Assembly: GCA_023399375.1 (NCBI GenBank)
Contig: JAEWPX010000092.1
Span: 1 to 64,000 of the forward strand
Direction: 5' to 3'
Source: Pseudomonadota bacterium
GTDB taxonomy: Bacteria; Desulfobacterota; Desulfovibrionia; Desulfovibrionales; Desulfovibrionaceae
DNA: 64,000 nt
Shown here one piece after another: positions 12,651 through 21,492 of the stretch. Made by a program: the position numbers and the translations under genes. The notes beneath the pieces are model-generated. The model did no database searches. It was given only the letters and a program-made list of their open reading frames with translations, and was not told the DNA's origin. The stretch's first letter is position 1, and each line of letters starts with the position of its first letter.

Positions 12651-13517
12651 CTACTTGCCCTTGCTGGCCTTGATCGCTTCTTCGAGTTCCTCGAAGCTCG
12701 GGCGCTTGTGGATGGGGATGGCGCGGCGGCCGGCCTCCAGGGCCACGGGCGGCGGGTTGCCGCCGACGAAGGCGGTCAGCGACGCCTTGGCCACGAGCAG
12801 GATGGCTTCGGTTTCCTTGGCCCGGTGCTCGATGTTGGTGGCGATGGGCGCGACGAAGCCGTAGGCGGCCAGAACGCCCAGGAACGTGCCGACCAGGGCC
12901 GCGCCGATGCTGTGGCCGAGCACTTCGGCCGGCTCGTTGATCTTGCCCATGGTGAGGACGACGCCGAGCACGCAGGCGACGATGCCGAGCCCCGGCAGGG
13001 CGTCGGCGGTCTTGGAGATGGCGTGGGACGGGACGAGCGCCTCGTGGACCGTGGCCTCGATGTCCGCGTCCATGATGGTTTCGAATTCGTGGGCCTCGAT
13101 GTTGACCGTGGAGAAGATGCGCATGGTGTCGCAGATAAAAGACAGTACTTCGTGGTTCTTCTTGTTTTTCGCGAAGTTGCTGAAAATAGGGCTTTCCGCC
13201 GGCCGTTCCACGTCTTTTTCGATGGCGACCAGGCCCTCGCGGCGGATCTTCATGTACAGCCCCGAAAGCGTGGTCAGAAGCTCCAGGTAATAGGGCTTGC
13301 TCGTGATCATGCCGCCGAAGATGGACAGGGCTCCCTTGAAGGTGGCGCCAAGCACGTCCTTGGGAGCGCTGATCACGAGCTGCCCCAGCGCTCCGCCGAG
13401 GATCATGAGCATTTCCGGAGGGGCGGCCGAGATGAGCAGGTCGAAGTTGCCCTTCTCCAGGATGAAGCCCGCCAGGATGCAGCCGATGACGATGACGAAG
13501 CCGATGATCGCGAACAT
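12651..13517 (-). CDS. motA: Flagellar stator protein MotA
   Basis: A protein of 288 aa with four membrane segments (first MFAIIGFVIVIGCILAGFIL, last pair around PGLGIVACVLGVVLTMG and GAALVGTFLGVLAAYGFVAP) and a large cytoplasmic loop. The conserved prolines that line the ion channel are visible (ALPGLGIVA and GFVAPIA). MotA and MotB form the ion-conducting stator that drives flagellar rotation. It lies 24 bases downstream of motB in the same operon, which reverses the common motA-motB order. Confidence 0.93.
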   Translation of the reverse strand: MFAIIGFVIVIGCILAGFILEKGNFDLLISAAPPEMLMILGGALGQLVISAPKDVLGATFKGALSIFGGMITSKPYYLELLTTLSGLYMKIRREGLVAIEKDVERPAESPIFSNFAKNKKNHEVLSFICDTMRIFSTVNIEAHEFETIMDADIEATVHEALVPSHAISKTADALPGLGIVACVLGVVLTMGKINEPAEVLGHSIGAALVGTFLGVLAAYGFVAPIATNIEHRAKETEAILLVAKASLTAFVGGNPPPVALEAGRRAIPIHKRPSFEELEEAIKASKGK

Positions 13518-13541
13518 AGCCTTGCCGGGAGCCGCCGCAGC

Positions 13542-14570
13542 CTAGAACTGGCTGTCGGTCGACTTGTCGTAGAGGTTGTTTATTTCCTGCTCCAGGACGT
13601 CGCCCACATTCGGAGTCTTGGGCGTGACCACGGTCCCGCCCGAACCCTGCCCCGCGCCGCCGGCCGGCTTTTCGCCGGGCTTGGGCTGGCGGTAGAGCAG
13701 GAGGCTGATGCGCCTGTTGCGCGGATCGTACAGGTTGCCGGGCACGTAGGGCCGCGTGTCCGCGAACCCCGTCACCGCGGCCACCTGTTCCGGGGAGAGT
13801 CCCTGCTGGATCATCAGCCGCCGCGCCGCGAGCGCCCGACCGGCCGAAAGGTCCCAGTTGGTGTAGGTGCCGGAATAGCGGTAGGCGTCGGTGTGGCCCT
13901 CGATGGCCACCTTGACCCCTTCCTTGCGGATCACGTCCGTGACCGCGGCCAGGATGCGCTGGGCGTCCGGGGTGAGCGACACGCCGCCGAGATCGAACAG
14001 CGGCCGTTCGGCCTTGTCCATGATCTCGATGCGCACCCGGTCCTTTTCCTGGGTGACCGACACCTGGCCGGCCAGTTCGGGCACGGCTTTCGTGAGCGCC
14101 GCCTCGACCTGCTGTTCCAGGGCCTTGGCCTGCGCTTCGGCAGCAGCCTGCGCGGCTGCGGCCGCCTTGGCCTCGGCCGCGGCCTTGGCGTCGGGATGGC
14201 GGCCGCCGTCGAGGTCGCCCGTGCCCTGACCCTTGCCGCCGGTGGGGGCCTTGCCGCCGCGGTCGATGGCCACGTCGGGCCGTTCGTCCTGGCTGCCGAC
14301 GATGGCCCCGGGCGGACCCAGGCCGCCGGTGTCGAGAAGCTGCGCCGAGGGGCCGGGATTCTGGAACAGGCTGAAGTCGTTGAAATAGGCGGCGAGCTGT
14401 TCCTTTTTCTCCTGGGGCGTCATGTTGAGCAGCCACATGAGCAGGAAAAAGGCCATCATGGCCGTGACGAGGTCGGCGTAGGCGACCTTCCACGAACCGC
14501 CGTGGGCGCCGCCGGCGACCTTCTTCACGCGCTTGATGATGATGTTGGCCTTGTGCCCCTGTTCCGCCAT
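13542..14570 (-). CDS. motB: Flagellar stator protein MotB (OmpA-type peptidoglycan binding)
   Basis: A protein of 342 aa. A short cytoplasmic start leads into one membrane segment containing the essential ion-binding aspartate in VAYADLVTAMMAFFLLMW. An alanine/glutamate-rich linker near residues 115-150 reads as coiled coil, and the C-terminal OmpA-like domain carries the peptidoglycan signature (IEGHTDAYRYSG, NWDLSAGRALAARRLM, NRRISLLLYR). It anchors the MotA ring to the cell wall. First gene of the stator operon, with motA following. Confidence 0.93.
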   Translation of the reverse strand: MAEQGHKANIIIKRVKKVAGGAHGGSWKVAYADLVTAMMAFFLLMWLLNMTPQEKKEQLAAYFNDFSLFQNPGPSAQLLDTGGLGPPGAIVGSQDERPDVAIDRGGKAPTGGKGQGTGDLDGGRHPDAKAAAEAKAAAAAQAAAEAQAKALEQQVEAALTKAVPELAGQVSVTQEKDRVRIEIMDKAERPLFDLGGVSLTPDAQRILAAVTDVIRKEGVKVAIEGHTDAYRYSGTYTNWDLSAGRALAARRLMIQQGLSPEQVAAVTGFADTRPYVPGNLYDPRNRRISLLLYRQPKPGEKPAGGAGQGSGGTVVTPKTPNVGDVLEQEINNLYDKSTDSQF

Positions 14571-14703
14571 GGCTCCTCCGCCCTGTGCCTATCGGCCGGA
14601 AAGCCGGCCGGTTTAGGGAGACGGGCGTGTTTTGCGTTAGTTACGCATCCACGGGACAAAGGGCAACAGGAAGCGGCGGGACGCACGGGGCCATGCAACG
14701 CGA

Positions 14704-14734
14704 AAAGGGCGAAGGGAGTCCTCCCTTCGCCCGG
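14704..14734 (-). terminator. Terminator of rplU-rpmA operon
   Basis: A 12-bp perfect stem (14707-14718 with 14721-14732, GGGCGAAGGGAG) has a very short loop. On the minus strand it is followed by TTTT (positions 14706-14703), downstream of rpmA. Confidence 0.82.
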
Positions 14735-14781
14735 GTGCGGCTTCGCGACCGGAACCGTGCGGACACGGCGTCCGGCAAAAA

Positions 14782-15063
<282 letters not shown>

Positions 15064-15086
15064 GTCGGGACTCCTTCGAAATCTTG

Positions 15087-15395
15087 CTAGGCCTGGATGG
15101 ACTTGACCTTAAGCTGGGTGTAGCTCTGGCGATGGCCCTGCTTCTTGTGCGAATCCTGCCGCCGGCGCTTGTGGAAGACCACGATCTTCTTGCCCTTGAC
15201 GTGGCCGGCCACTTCGCAGGCCACGGTCGCGCCGGAGACGTAGGGCGCGCCGACCTTGACCTCGGAGCCGCCGACGAGCAGCACCTTGTCGAGCACGTAT
15301 TCCGAGCCGGCCTCGGCGGACAGAAGGTCCACGGTGATGGTGGCCCCTTCCTGGACCTTGTATTGCTTGCCGCCAGCCAAAACGATTGCGTACAT
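15087..15395 (-). CDS. rplU: 50S ribosomal protein L21
   Basis: A protein of 102 aa matching L21: start [20 protein letters not shown] and the RNA-binding C-terminal signature [20 protein letters not shown]. It is the first gene of the L21/L27 operon, with a typical promoter-proximal position just after the divergently independent PHP gene end. Confidence 0.98.
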   Translation of the reverse strand: MYAIVLAGGKQYKVQEGATITVDLLSAEAGSEYVLDKVLLVGGSEVKVGAPYVSGATVACEVAGHVKGKKIVVFHKRRRQDSHKKQGHRQSYTQLKVKSIQA

Positions 15396-15427
15396 GGATA
15401 TGACCTCCGATAGGGAAGAGGCGTCAT

Positions 15428-16330
15428 CTACTCCGGCTCGGCCCGGGAGTCAAGCGCTTTTTCTTCGCCGCAGGCCGCTTCGGCGGCCCGGCGCGCCCGG
15501 CGCGCGCGCAGCACGTCGAGCACCGAAATGTCCACGCGCAGGTTGCCGCGCCCCCGGCCGAGCTCCACGTCGGGCTTGGCCGCGCCGTGGAAGTCCGAGC
15601 CGCCCGTGACGGCGAGGCCGAAGCGCCTGGAGAGCGCCAGGTATTCCAGGGTCTGCGCCTGGGAATGTTCGGTGTAGAGCGCCTCGATGGCGTCGAGGCC
15701 CGCGTCGCGGTAGCGGCCGACGGTCTCGATCAGCGCCGCGCCGGCCAGGCCCAGCATGTAGGGATGGGCCAGGGCGGCCAGGCCCCCTTCGTCGTGAATG
15801 AGCGCCACGGCCCGCTCGAAGGTGAGCTTGTCCTTGGGCACGTAGGCGCGGCCGTGCGCGCCGAGGTAGCGGCTAAACGCCTCCTTGAAGCTCGTGACCG
15901 CGCCCATGGCCAGCATGGCCTGGGCGATGTGCGGCCGTCCCACCGCCCCCTTGGCAAGGGCGGTGACGGCCTTATATTCCAGGGGCACGCCCAGGGCGCG
16001 CAGCTTGTCGAGGATCAGCCGGTTGCGGTTGTGGCGGCGCTCGCGCAGGTAGGCCAGGGCTTCGGCCAGGGGGCCGGGGCGCTCGGGCAGGAAGAGCCCG
16101 AGCAGGTGCACGCTGCGCTCGCCGTCGGCCACGGAAAGCTCCACGCCGGCGATGACGTCGATGTTGCGGGCCTCACCGGCGGCGCGGGCCTCGGGCAGGC
16201 CGTCCAGGGTGTCGTGGTCGGTGAGCGCCAGGGCGGAGAGGCCTTTTTTCGCGGCCAGATCCACGAGGTCGCCCGGGGACAGGCTGCCGTCGGAAGCCGT
16301 GGAATGCGTGTGCAGGTCGATAAGCGCCAT
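15428..16330 (-). CDS. PHP-domain phosphoesterase (RNase AM/YciV-like)
   Basis: A protein of 300 aa with the polymerase-and-histidinol-phosphatase metal site. Metal ligands are readable in IDLHTHSTASDGS (residues about 4-16), LTDHDTLDG, GVELS, the C-terminal half AHPYMLG, and the final GGSDFHG. The order and spacing match the YciV/TrpH group, whose members hydrolyse 3',5'-nucleotide bisphosphates or mature rRNA 5' ends. ATG 16330 (MALIDLHTH) is chosen because it starts right at the first metal motif; the frame is open further upstream without a better signal. Confidence 0.88.
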   Translation of the reverse strand: MALIDLHTHSTASDGSLSPGDLVDLAAKKGLSALALTDHDTLDGLPEARAAGEARNIDVIAGVELSVADGERSVHLLGLFLPERPGPLAEALAYLRERRHNRNRLILDKLRALGVPLEYKAVTALAKGAVGRPHIAQAMLAMGAVTSFKEAFSRYLGAHGRAYVPKDKLTFERAVALIHDEGGLAALAHPYMLGLAGAALIETVGRYRDAGLDAIEALYTEHSQAQTLEYLALSRRFGLAVTGGSDFHGAAKPDVELGRGRGNLRVDISVLDVLRARRARRAAEAACGEEKALDSRAEPE

Positions 16331-16446
16331 GGGGCCAAGCCTAGCGCGACGGGCGCGGCTTGTCGAATCCCCGTGCGGGCCTTTCTTGCGCGCCGACCGC
16401 GATTTGGCTATCACATGCCCAAAGTGACGCAACCAAGGAGACGTTC

Positions 16447-16650
16447 GTGACCATACATCCCGATCTGCTCGCCATCCTGGCCTGTCCCAAATGCAAGGGC
16501 GAACTGGGCAAGCCCGCCGCGGGCGAAGGGCTCGCCTGCCCGGCCTGCGGCGTGGTCTATCCCGTGCGCGACGACATTCCCATCATGCTCGTGGAAGAGG
16601 CCGTCCCGGCCGCCGACTGGGAAGCCGGCAAACGTTCGGTCAAGGAGTAG
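16447..16650 (+). CDS. Trm112-family (UPF0434) small zinc-ribbon protein
   Basis: A protein of 67 aa starting at GTG 16447, preceded by CAAGGAGA. It has two CxxC knuckles (CPKCKGEL and CPACGVVYPVRDDIP) and ends in the family motif IPIMLVEEA. Bacterial members are small accessory proteins of unclear role, related to the eukaryotic methyltransferase activator Trm112. It is followed after 28 bases by the small heat-shock gene. Confidence 0.88.
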   Translation: MTIHPDLLAILACPKCKGELGKPAAGEGLACPACGVVYPVRDDIPIMLVEEAVPAADWEAGKRSVKE

Positions 16651-16678
16651 GCGCGAGCCTCGCGCCAAGGAGCCGCGC

Positions 16679-17104
16679 ATGGCCAAACTGCATTGGACGC
16701 CGTGGATGGCGTTGTCGGAGCTGGCCCAGGAGGCGGAGCATCTGGTCGCCGAGGGCGGTCTCGCCCACGACGCCGGCTACGCCTGGCAGCCCGTGGCGGA
16801 CGTGCTGGAGACGGCGGCGGATTTCCGCCTCACCCTGGAACTGCCGGGCGTGGCCCGGGAGGACGTGCATATCGAGGCCCGGGGACGCGCGCTCGTGGTC
16901 TCGGGCCTGCGCCGCTTCGCCCGCGAGCCGGGCGGGGTGTACCAGGCCGTGGAACGTTCCCACGGTCCGTTCGCCAGGCGCTTCGAATTGCCCAAGGGCG
17001 TCTCGCGCGCCGAGATCACGGCGGTGATGAAGGACGGCCTGCTCGTGGTGGTCGTGCCCAAGCTCGGCCCGGAACGCCTGCGCCGCCGCATTCCCATCAG
17101 CTGA
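16679..17104 (+). CDS. Small heat-shock protein, Hsp20 family
   Basis: A protein of 141 aa with a C-terminal alpha-crystallin domain from about residue 38 (PVADVLETAADFRLTLELPG) to the GLL(V)VV motif near residue 120 (MKDGLLVVVVPK). The short C-terminal tail RRRIPIS contains the I-x-I type anchor (IPI). The family acts as an ATP-independent holdase. CAAGGAG precedes the ATG. It is next to the periplasmic protease gene, so the cluster looks protein-quality-control themed. Confidence 0.92.
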   Translation: MAKLHWTPWMALSELAQEAEHLVAEGGLAHDAGYAWQPVADVLETAADFRLTLELPGVAREDVHIEARGRALVVSGLRRFAREPGGVYQAVERSHGPFARRFELPKGVSRAEITAVMKDGLLVVVVPKLGPERLRRRIPIS

Positions 17105-17153
17105 CGGGCGACGCCCGCTTTCCCTTCACTTCTTCCCTATGAGGAGGCGCGAC

Positions 17154-18512
17154 ATGGGACGTCTCGGCCCATGGGCCTTGTGCTGGCTGCTGCTTTGCTG
17201 CACGCCGCTTTCCGTCTTCGCCGCCGCCGGGCGCGAGGTCCGCATGACGCCCGTGGTCACGGCCGTACGAGCCGTGGCCCCGGCCGTGGTCAACATCACC
17301 TCGGCCCGCACCGTGGAGCGGCGCGCCGGGCGGGGGCCGTTTTTCGACGACGAGTTCTTCCGCCAGTTCTTCGGCCCGGGATTCGCCCCGGGCCCTGCCG
17401 TGCCCCAGCACGAAACCCAGGAAAGCCTTGGCTCCGGGGTCATCATCGACGGGGCCAAGGGGCTCGTGCTCACCAACGCCCACGTCATCGCCGGCGGCGC
17501 GTCCATCACGGCGCGACTCCTCGACGGCCGCGAACTGCCTGCGACCCTGGTCGGCTCGGACCCGGACTTCGACGTGGCCGTGCTGCGCCTGGACACCGGT
17601 GGCAAGCCCCTGCCCCAGGCGGCCATGGGCGATTCGTCGGACATCATGATCGGCGAGACGGCCATCGCCATCGGCAACCCCTTCGGCTACACCAACACCG
17701 TGACCACGGGCGTCGTTTCCGCCGTGGGCCGTTCGCTCAAGCACGAAGGCGGGGCCTACGCCGGCCTCATCCAGACGGATGCGGCCATCAACCCCGGCAA
17801 CAGCGGCGGGCCCCTGGTCAACCTCGCCGGCGAGGTCATCGGCATCAACATGGCCATCCAGGCCCAGGCGCAGGGCATCGGCTTCGCCATCCCCATCGAC
17901 AAGGCGCGGCGCGTGGTGGCGCAGATCGTTTCCGGCGGCGGCGTGACCCCGGCCTGGCTCGGACTCTCCGGCCAGGACGTGGACGTCCGTACGGCCCGCT
18001 ACTTCCATCTGGACCGGCCGCGCGGCGTGCTCGTGACCGAGGTGGAGGCGGGTTCCGCCGCGGCCAAGGCCGGGCTGCGGCCGGGAGACCTTGTGCTCGG
18101 CGTCGGCAACACCGACCTCGACGACAAGGACCAGTACCTGGGCGTGCTGCGCACCTCGCCCGTGGGCGAGCCCCTGACGCTGCGCCTGCGCCGCGGCCGG
18201 GAGGACCTGCAAGTCACGGCCGTGCCCACGGCCTTTGCCGACAAGGAAGCTGCGGAGGTGGCCGGGAAGCGCTGGGGCATAAGCGTGGCCTTTTCACGGG
18301 ACGCGGCGACCGTGGCCGGAGTGACGCCGGGTTCGCCGGCGGCGCGGCTCGGGATTAGGCCCGGGGACGTGCTCGTCCAGATCGGCGGCGAAAAGCTCAA
18401 GGGGCAAAAGGACTTCACCCGCGCCGTCTACCTCAGCCGCATGCACCGCACGGTGCTCGTCATGATCGAACGCGGCGGCCGCGGCTACTACGCCCGCATG
18501 GGCGTGGACTGA
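17154..18512 (+). CDS. Periplasmic serine endoprotease, HtrA/DegQ family
   Basis: A protein of 452 aa. Signal peptide MGRLGPWALCWLLLCCTPLS is cleaved near VFAAAG. The trypsin-like domain has the triad H110 (TNAHVIAG), D140 (DPDFDVAVLRLD) and S217 (NPGNSGGPL). Two PDZ domains follow (about residues 250-350 and 365-450). The ATG at 17154 is preferred to 17139 because AGGAGG sits six bases before it, inside the upstream alternative. DegQ/DegP proteins degrade misfolded envelope proteins; the linker after residue 45 is shorter than in DegP. Confidence 0.94.
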   Translation: MGRLGPWALCWLLLCCTPLSVFAAAGREVRMTPVVTAVRAVAPAVVNITSARTVERRAGRGPFFDDEFFRQFFGPGFAPGPAVPQHETQESLGSGVIIDGAKGLVLTNAHVIAGGASITARLLDGRELPATLVGSDPDFDVAVLRLDTGGKPLPQAAMGDSSDIMIGETAIAIGNPFGYTNTVTTGVVSAVGRSLKHEGGAYAGLIQTDAAINPGNSGGPLVNLAGEVIGINMAIQAQAQGIGFAIPIDKARRVVAQIVSGGGVTPAWLGLSGQDVDVRTARYFHLDRPRGVLVTEVEAGSAAAKAGLRPGDLVLGVGNTDLDDKDQYLGVLRTSPVGEPLTLRLRRGREDLQVTAVPTAFADKEAAEVAGKRWGISVAFSRDAATVAGVTPGSPAARLGIRPGDVLVQIGGEKLKGQKDFTRAVYLSRMHRTVLVMIERGGRGYYARMGVD

Positions 18513-18533
18513 GACGGCGGGGCGCAAGGCGCA

Positions 18534-18576
18534 AAAAAAAGCCGGGTGCGGCGGCCATCCGCCGGCCCGGCGACGC
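18534..18576 (-). terminator. Terminator after glycosyltransferase gene
   Basis: On the minus strand a GC stem (GCCGGG with CCCGGC, and inner GGCGG with CCGCC) ends in a run of eight T at 18541-18534. It is downstream of the gene ending at 18605 and also close to the htrA stop, so it may serve both directions weakly. Confidence 0.75.
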
Positions 18577-18604
18577 CAGGGAGCCCCGGCTCGCGCGAGA
18601 CTCC

Positions 18605-19546
18605 CTAGCCTCCTGTCCGCAGCAGTCGCAGTTCGCCGTTCCCGGTCGGGGCGGGACAGGTGCGCTTGGCGGCCGCGCCCGTGAAGTCCTGCATGTAGCG
18701 CCAGACTTCCTCCAGGGGCACGTGGGAGCGCAGGTAGTCCTCGCACTTGGAAAAGCTGTAGTGGTGGGCGAGGCTTCTGCCGAGCACCGCCACCTTCATC
18801 TTGCCCGTTGTCAGGGCCAGGTTGAAGGCTTTTTCGTCGGTGGTGGGCTGGCCGGCCGTGGGCGCGGTGGGGAAGGGCAGCACCCGGCGCATGATGCGGC
18901 CGTCGAAGATGACGCAATTGATGGTCAGGTAGCCCACGTAGCCGTACTTGGGCGGCGCTTCGCGCAGGTATATCTCGGCCAGGTTCTCGTACAGGAGCTT
19001 TTCCCACATCCAGCGGTGGTAGACCCAGTTCTCCTCGATGGGCGGGCCGGAATACATCTGGCGCTCCGAGGGGTAGGCCACGCGCAGGAAGCGGTTGAGC
19101 ACGTGACGGCCGGGCGGGCTTATGGGCACGAGCGGCATGACCAGCGGCACGTCGGGGCGGTCGGCGTGGTCCAGATAGCCGTCCACCAGGTGTTCGAGCC
19201 AGTGGGGCGTGACGAAGAGATCCTCGTCGATCTTGATGACCACGTCCTCGATGTGCGCCGCGAGGATCTCGTTTTGCGCGGCGTGCACGGCCGGCACGAG
19301 GCCGCGCGGCCCCCGTTCGACCAGCGTGGCGTTTCCGTGGCGGGCCACGAAGCGCTTGGCCACGGCCGTGTGCTCGGGGCTCACGGCGTTGGCGATCACG
19401 TACACGTGCTTGAGCCTGGAAAAGTCCGTGAACTTTTCCAGGCAGCGTATGCAGATGAGGAAGCAGTCGAGTCTGTGCGAGGTGAGCAACAGCAGAACCG
19501 GCCGAATGTCTCCGCGACGCGGGCGTAGATAGGTCAGCTTGCCCAT
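18605..19546 (-). CDS. Putative glycosyltransferase (GT-A-like)
   Basis: A protein of 313 aa, soluble, with no signal. The N-terminal part has a GT-A-like alternation of strands and helices (VLLLLTSHRLDCFLICIRCL, then LKHVYVIANAVSPEH). An acidic metal-binding-like motif KIDEDLFVTPHWL appears near residue 115. The later block PTTDEKAFNLAL could supply a catalytic acid. The exact family is not recognised, and the acceptor is unknown. It appears single, with a terminator behind it. Confidence 0.6.
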   Translation of the reverse strand: MGKLTYLRPRRGDIRPVLLLLTSHRLDCFLICIRCLEKFTDFSRLKHVYVIANAVSPEHTAVAKRFVARHGNATLVERGPRGLVPAVHAAQNEILAAHIEDVVIKIDEDLFVTPHWLEHLVDGYLDHADRPDVPLVMPLVPISPPGRHVLNRFLRVAYPSERQMYSGPPIEENWVYHRWMWEKLLYENLAEIYLREAPPKYGYVGYLTINCVIFDGRIMRRVLPFPTAPTAGQPTTDEKAFNLALTTGKMKVAVLGRSLAHHYSFSKCEDYLRSHVPLEEVWRYMQDFTGAAAKRTCPAPTGNGELRLLRTGG

Positions 19547-19949
19547 GGCCGTCCCTGGCTTTCAGGCATCCCTGCGTAAAAGGTTAAACTCCGGCTACAT
19601 CCCCCTCTTCGGCAAATCGCTCCAGGAACTTTAGCCCAAAAACTGCTTTTTTTCTTCTTTCTTTCAAAGGGGATAGCGAGACGAAGCCGTGACTGTCAGG
19701 TTACATGCCGCAGCGCGACCCTTTGCGGGGCCGAAAAAAAACGCATTTTCGCCTCTCCGGCGCGGCCGGCCGGGCATCCTCCGGCGGCCGGGGAGCCCGC
19801 GTTGCTCCCGTTGCGAAGCCCCTCCCTTGACACGCCGTCACGCCGGGGCTAAGCCTGCGTATGCCTTCGGAGGCGTATTTTCGTTTTGCCCTGCTATTCC
19901 AAGAGGATGGGGCAAAAGCTTCCGACAGGCGACGTGCGGAGGTTCGCTC
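19547..19949. other. Intergenic region with ferredoxin promoter
   Basis: About 400 bases between the divergent glycosyltransferase and ferredoxin genes. The left half has T-rich stretches and no ORF. The right half contains a good sigma-70-like promoter at 19827-19855. Nothing else is recognised. Confidence 0.5.
19827..19855 (+). promoter_or_regulatory. Predicted sigma-70 promoter of ferredoxin
   Basis: TTGACA at 19827-19832 and TAAGCC at 19850-19855 are separated by 17 bases, about 95 bases before the ferredoxin ATG. The -35 is a perfect consensus, the -10 weaker. Confidence 0.6.
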
Positions 19950-20138
19950 ATGGGATACAAAGTGATCGTCGACGCGCAGAAGTGCATCGGCGACGGCGAA
20001 TGCGTGGATGTGTGCCCGGTGGAAGTCTATGCGCTGCGCGACGGCAAGGCCGTGGCCGTGAACATGGAAGAGTGCCTGGGTTGCGAATCCTGCGTCGAAG
20101 TCTGCGACCAGGACGCCATCGTCGTCGAAGAAGAGTAG
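19950..20138 (+). CDS. 2[4Fe-4S] ferredoxin
   Basis: A protein of 62 aa with two cluster-binding cysteine sets: CIGDGECVDVCPVEVY and CLGCESCVEVCDQDAI. The first set has a CxxxxxCxxxCP arrangement rather than the plain CxxCxxCxxxCP. That resembles Desulfovibrio ferredoxin I types, in which the second residue position can hold an acid and the cluster may be [3Fe-4S]/[4Fe-4S] convertible. GCGGAGG lies upstream. It serves as low-potential electron carrier. Monocistronic, with its own promoter and hairpin terminator. Confidence 0.95.
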   Translation: MGYKVIVDAQKCIGDGECVDVCPVEVYALRDGKAVAVNMEECLGCESCVEVCDQDAIVVEEE

Positions 20139-20157
20139 ATATTTCAAAATATTAACC

Positions 20158-20200
20158 GGCAGCGGGAGCGGGCGGTCGCCGTCCGCTCCCGCTGCCGTCT
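20158..20200 (+). terminator. Hairpin terminator after ferredoxin
   Basis: A 14-bp perfect stem (20158-20171 with 20183-20196) of GGCAGCGGGAGCGG and its complement has an 11-base loop. It is followed by only a weak T-containing tail. Confidence 0.7.
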
Positions 20201-20274
20201 CCGGCCCGGGCCGCTTGACCCTGCGCGGGGCCGCGTCATGGGAGGGCGGACGGGGCCGGTCGCGGAGTCCTTCG

Positions 20275-21105
20275 ATGCCCCTGGATTTTTCCCCCGCTTT
20301 CGCCCGTTACGAAGCCATCGCCGCCGAGGCCGACGCCGTCTTCGCCAAGGTCGCCGCCGCCTGCCCGGGCATGGTGACCTGCGGCCAGGGCTGCAGCGAC
20401 TGCTGCCACGCCCTGTTCGACCTGACTTTCATCGAAGCCCTGTACCTCAACCACCGGTTCAACGAGGCCTTTCCCCCGGGCGCGGCGCGCGACGCCATCC
20501 TGGAGCGGGCCAACGCCGCCGACCGCGAGCATTACAAGCTCAAGCGCAAGGCCTTCCGCGCCGGCCAGAACGGCGTGCCCACGGCCGAGATCCTGGCCGA
20601 CATCGCCCGCGAGCGCATCCGCTGCCCCCTGCTCGGCGACGACGACCGCTGCGTGCTCTACGCCTCCCGGCCCGTGACCTGCCGCCTCTACGGCGTGCCC
20701 CAGGAAGTCGGCGGCGAGACCCACATCTGCGGCAAGGCCGGCTTCGAGCCGGGCGGGCGCTATCCTACGGTCAAGATCGAAAAGCTCCAGGACCGGCTCA
20801 TGGAGCTGTCCCAGGAAGTCGTGGCCGCGCTGCCGACCAAGCAGCCGCTGATGGGCGACATCCTCGTGCCGGTTTCCCTCGCGCTGATCACCGATTACGA
20901 CGACGAATACCTCGGCATCTTCACCGAGGACGACCTCGTGCAGCTGCCGCCCGCGCAAGCTGCGCCGCCGGCTTCGCCGTTTGGCGCGTCCTGCGGCTCC
21001 TGCGGCGAGCAGGCCGGTTCTTCCGCCTGTGCCTCGTGCGCCAGCGGGCAGACCACCTGGGTGCTGCCCGGCCCGGACGGCGCTCCCGGCGACGACGACA
21101 AATAA
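20275..21105 (+). CDS. YkgJ-family cysteine-cluster protein
   Basis: A protein of 276 aa. The N-terminal part has the YkgJ (CxxCxxxCC) zinc/iron-binding motif CGQGCSDCCHALFDLT near residue 40 and the second cysteine region RCVLYASRPVTCRLYGVP near 130. A C-terminal tail rich in Cys/Gly/Ser (CGSCGEQAGSSACASCASG, about 240-260) is an extra metal-binding-like segment. ATG 20275 follows GCGGAG. Function in this family is not established beyond metal binding. It begins a set of three closely spaced genes (20275-22128). Confidence 0.82.
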   Translation: MPLDFSPAFARYEAIAAEADAVFAKVAAACPGMVTCGQGCSDCCHALFDLTFIEALYLNHRFNEAFPPGAARDAILERANAADREHYKLKRKAFRAGQNGVPTAEILADIARERIRCPLLGDDDRCVLYASRPVTCRLYGVPQEVGGETHICGKAGFEPGGRYPTVKIEKLQDRLMELSQEVVAALPTKQPLMGDILVPVSLALITDYDDEYLGIFTEDDLVQLPPAQAAPPASPFGASCGSCGEQAGSSACASCASGQTTWVLPGPDGAPGDDDK

Positions 21106-21115
21106 GGAGGCGCGC

Positions 21116-21475
21116 GTGGCCCATTCTCCCGAGGAACTGGCGCAGCTCAAGCGCGCCATTTACGACAAGCTCAAGCCGCGCCGCCGGCGCTTCATCGACA
21201 AGATGGGCTACGACGCCTGGGACCCGTTTCAGGAGCCCAACGATCCGCTGGACATGCGCGAGGACGCCTCGCGCCGCACCAGCCAGCAACTGGTCGCGGA
21301 ATTCCTGGCGAGCCAGCCCGGGGCCTCGAGCGAATTCGGCAAGGGCGCCTGGGAGGTCTGCGCGGGCGTCATGAGCGGCTCGGAAAAGCACCGCGGCATG
21401 TACGCCTTCTGCAAATGGTACAAGGAACTGCTGGCCCGGGAAGGCATCGACGCCGAACTCGGCCCGACCAAATAA
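21116..21475 (+). CDS. Hypothetical cytoplasmic protein
   Basis: A protein of 119 aa from GTG 21116, with a strong AAGGAGG just before. It is rich in charged residues with a basic patch (KLKPRRRRFIDK). No signal, membrane segment or known motif is visible. It sits 10 bases after the YkgJ-like gene and 17 before the TPR gene, so it belongs to the same operon. I do not recognise the family; it looks like a lineage-conserved Desulfovibrio protein. Confidence 0.75.
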   Translation: MAHSPEELAQLKRAIYDKLKPRRRRFIDKMGYDAWDPFQEPNDPLDMREDASRRTSQQLVAEFLASQPGASSEFGKGAWEVCAGVMSGSEKHRGMYAFCKWYKELLAREGIDAELGPTK

Positions 21476-21492
21476 GCACGCGAGGAGCATGC

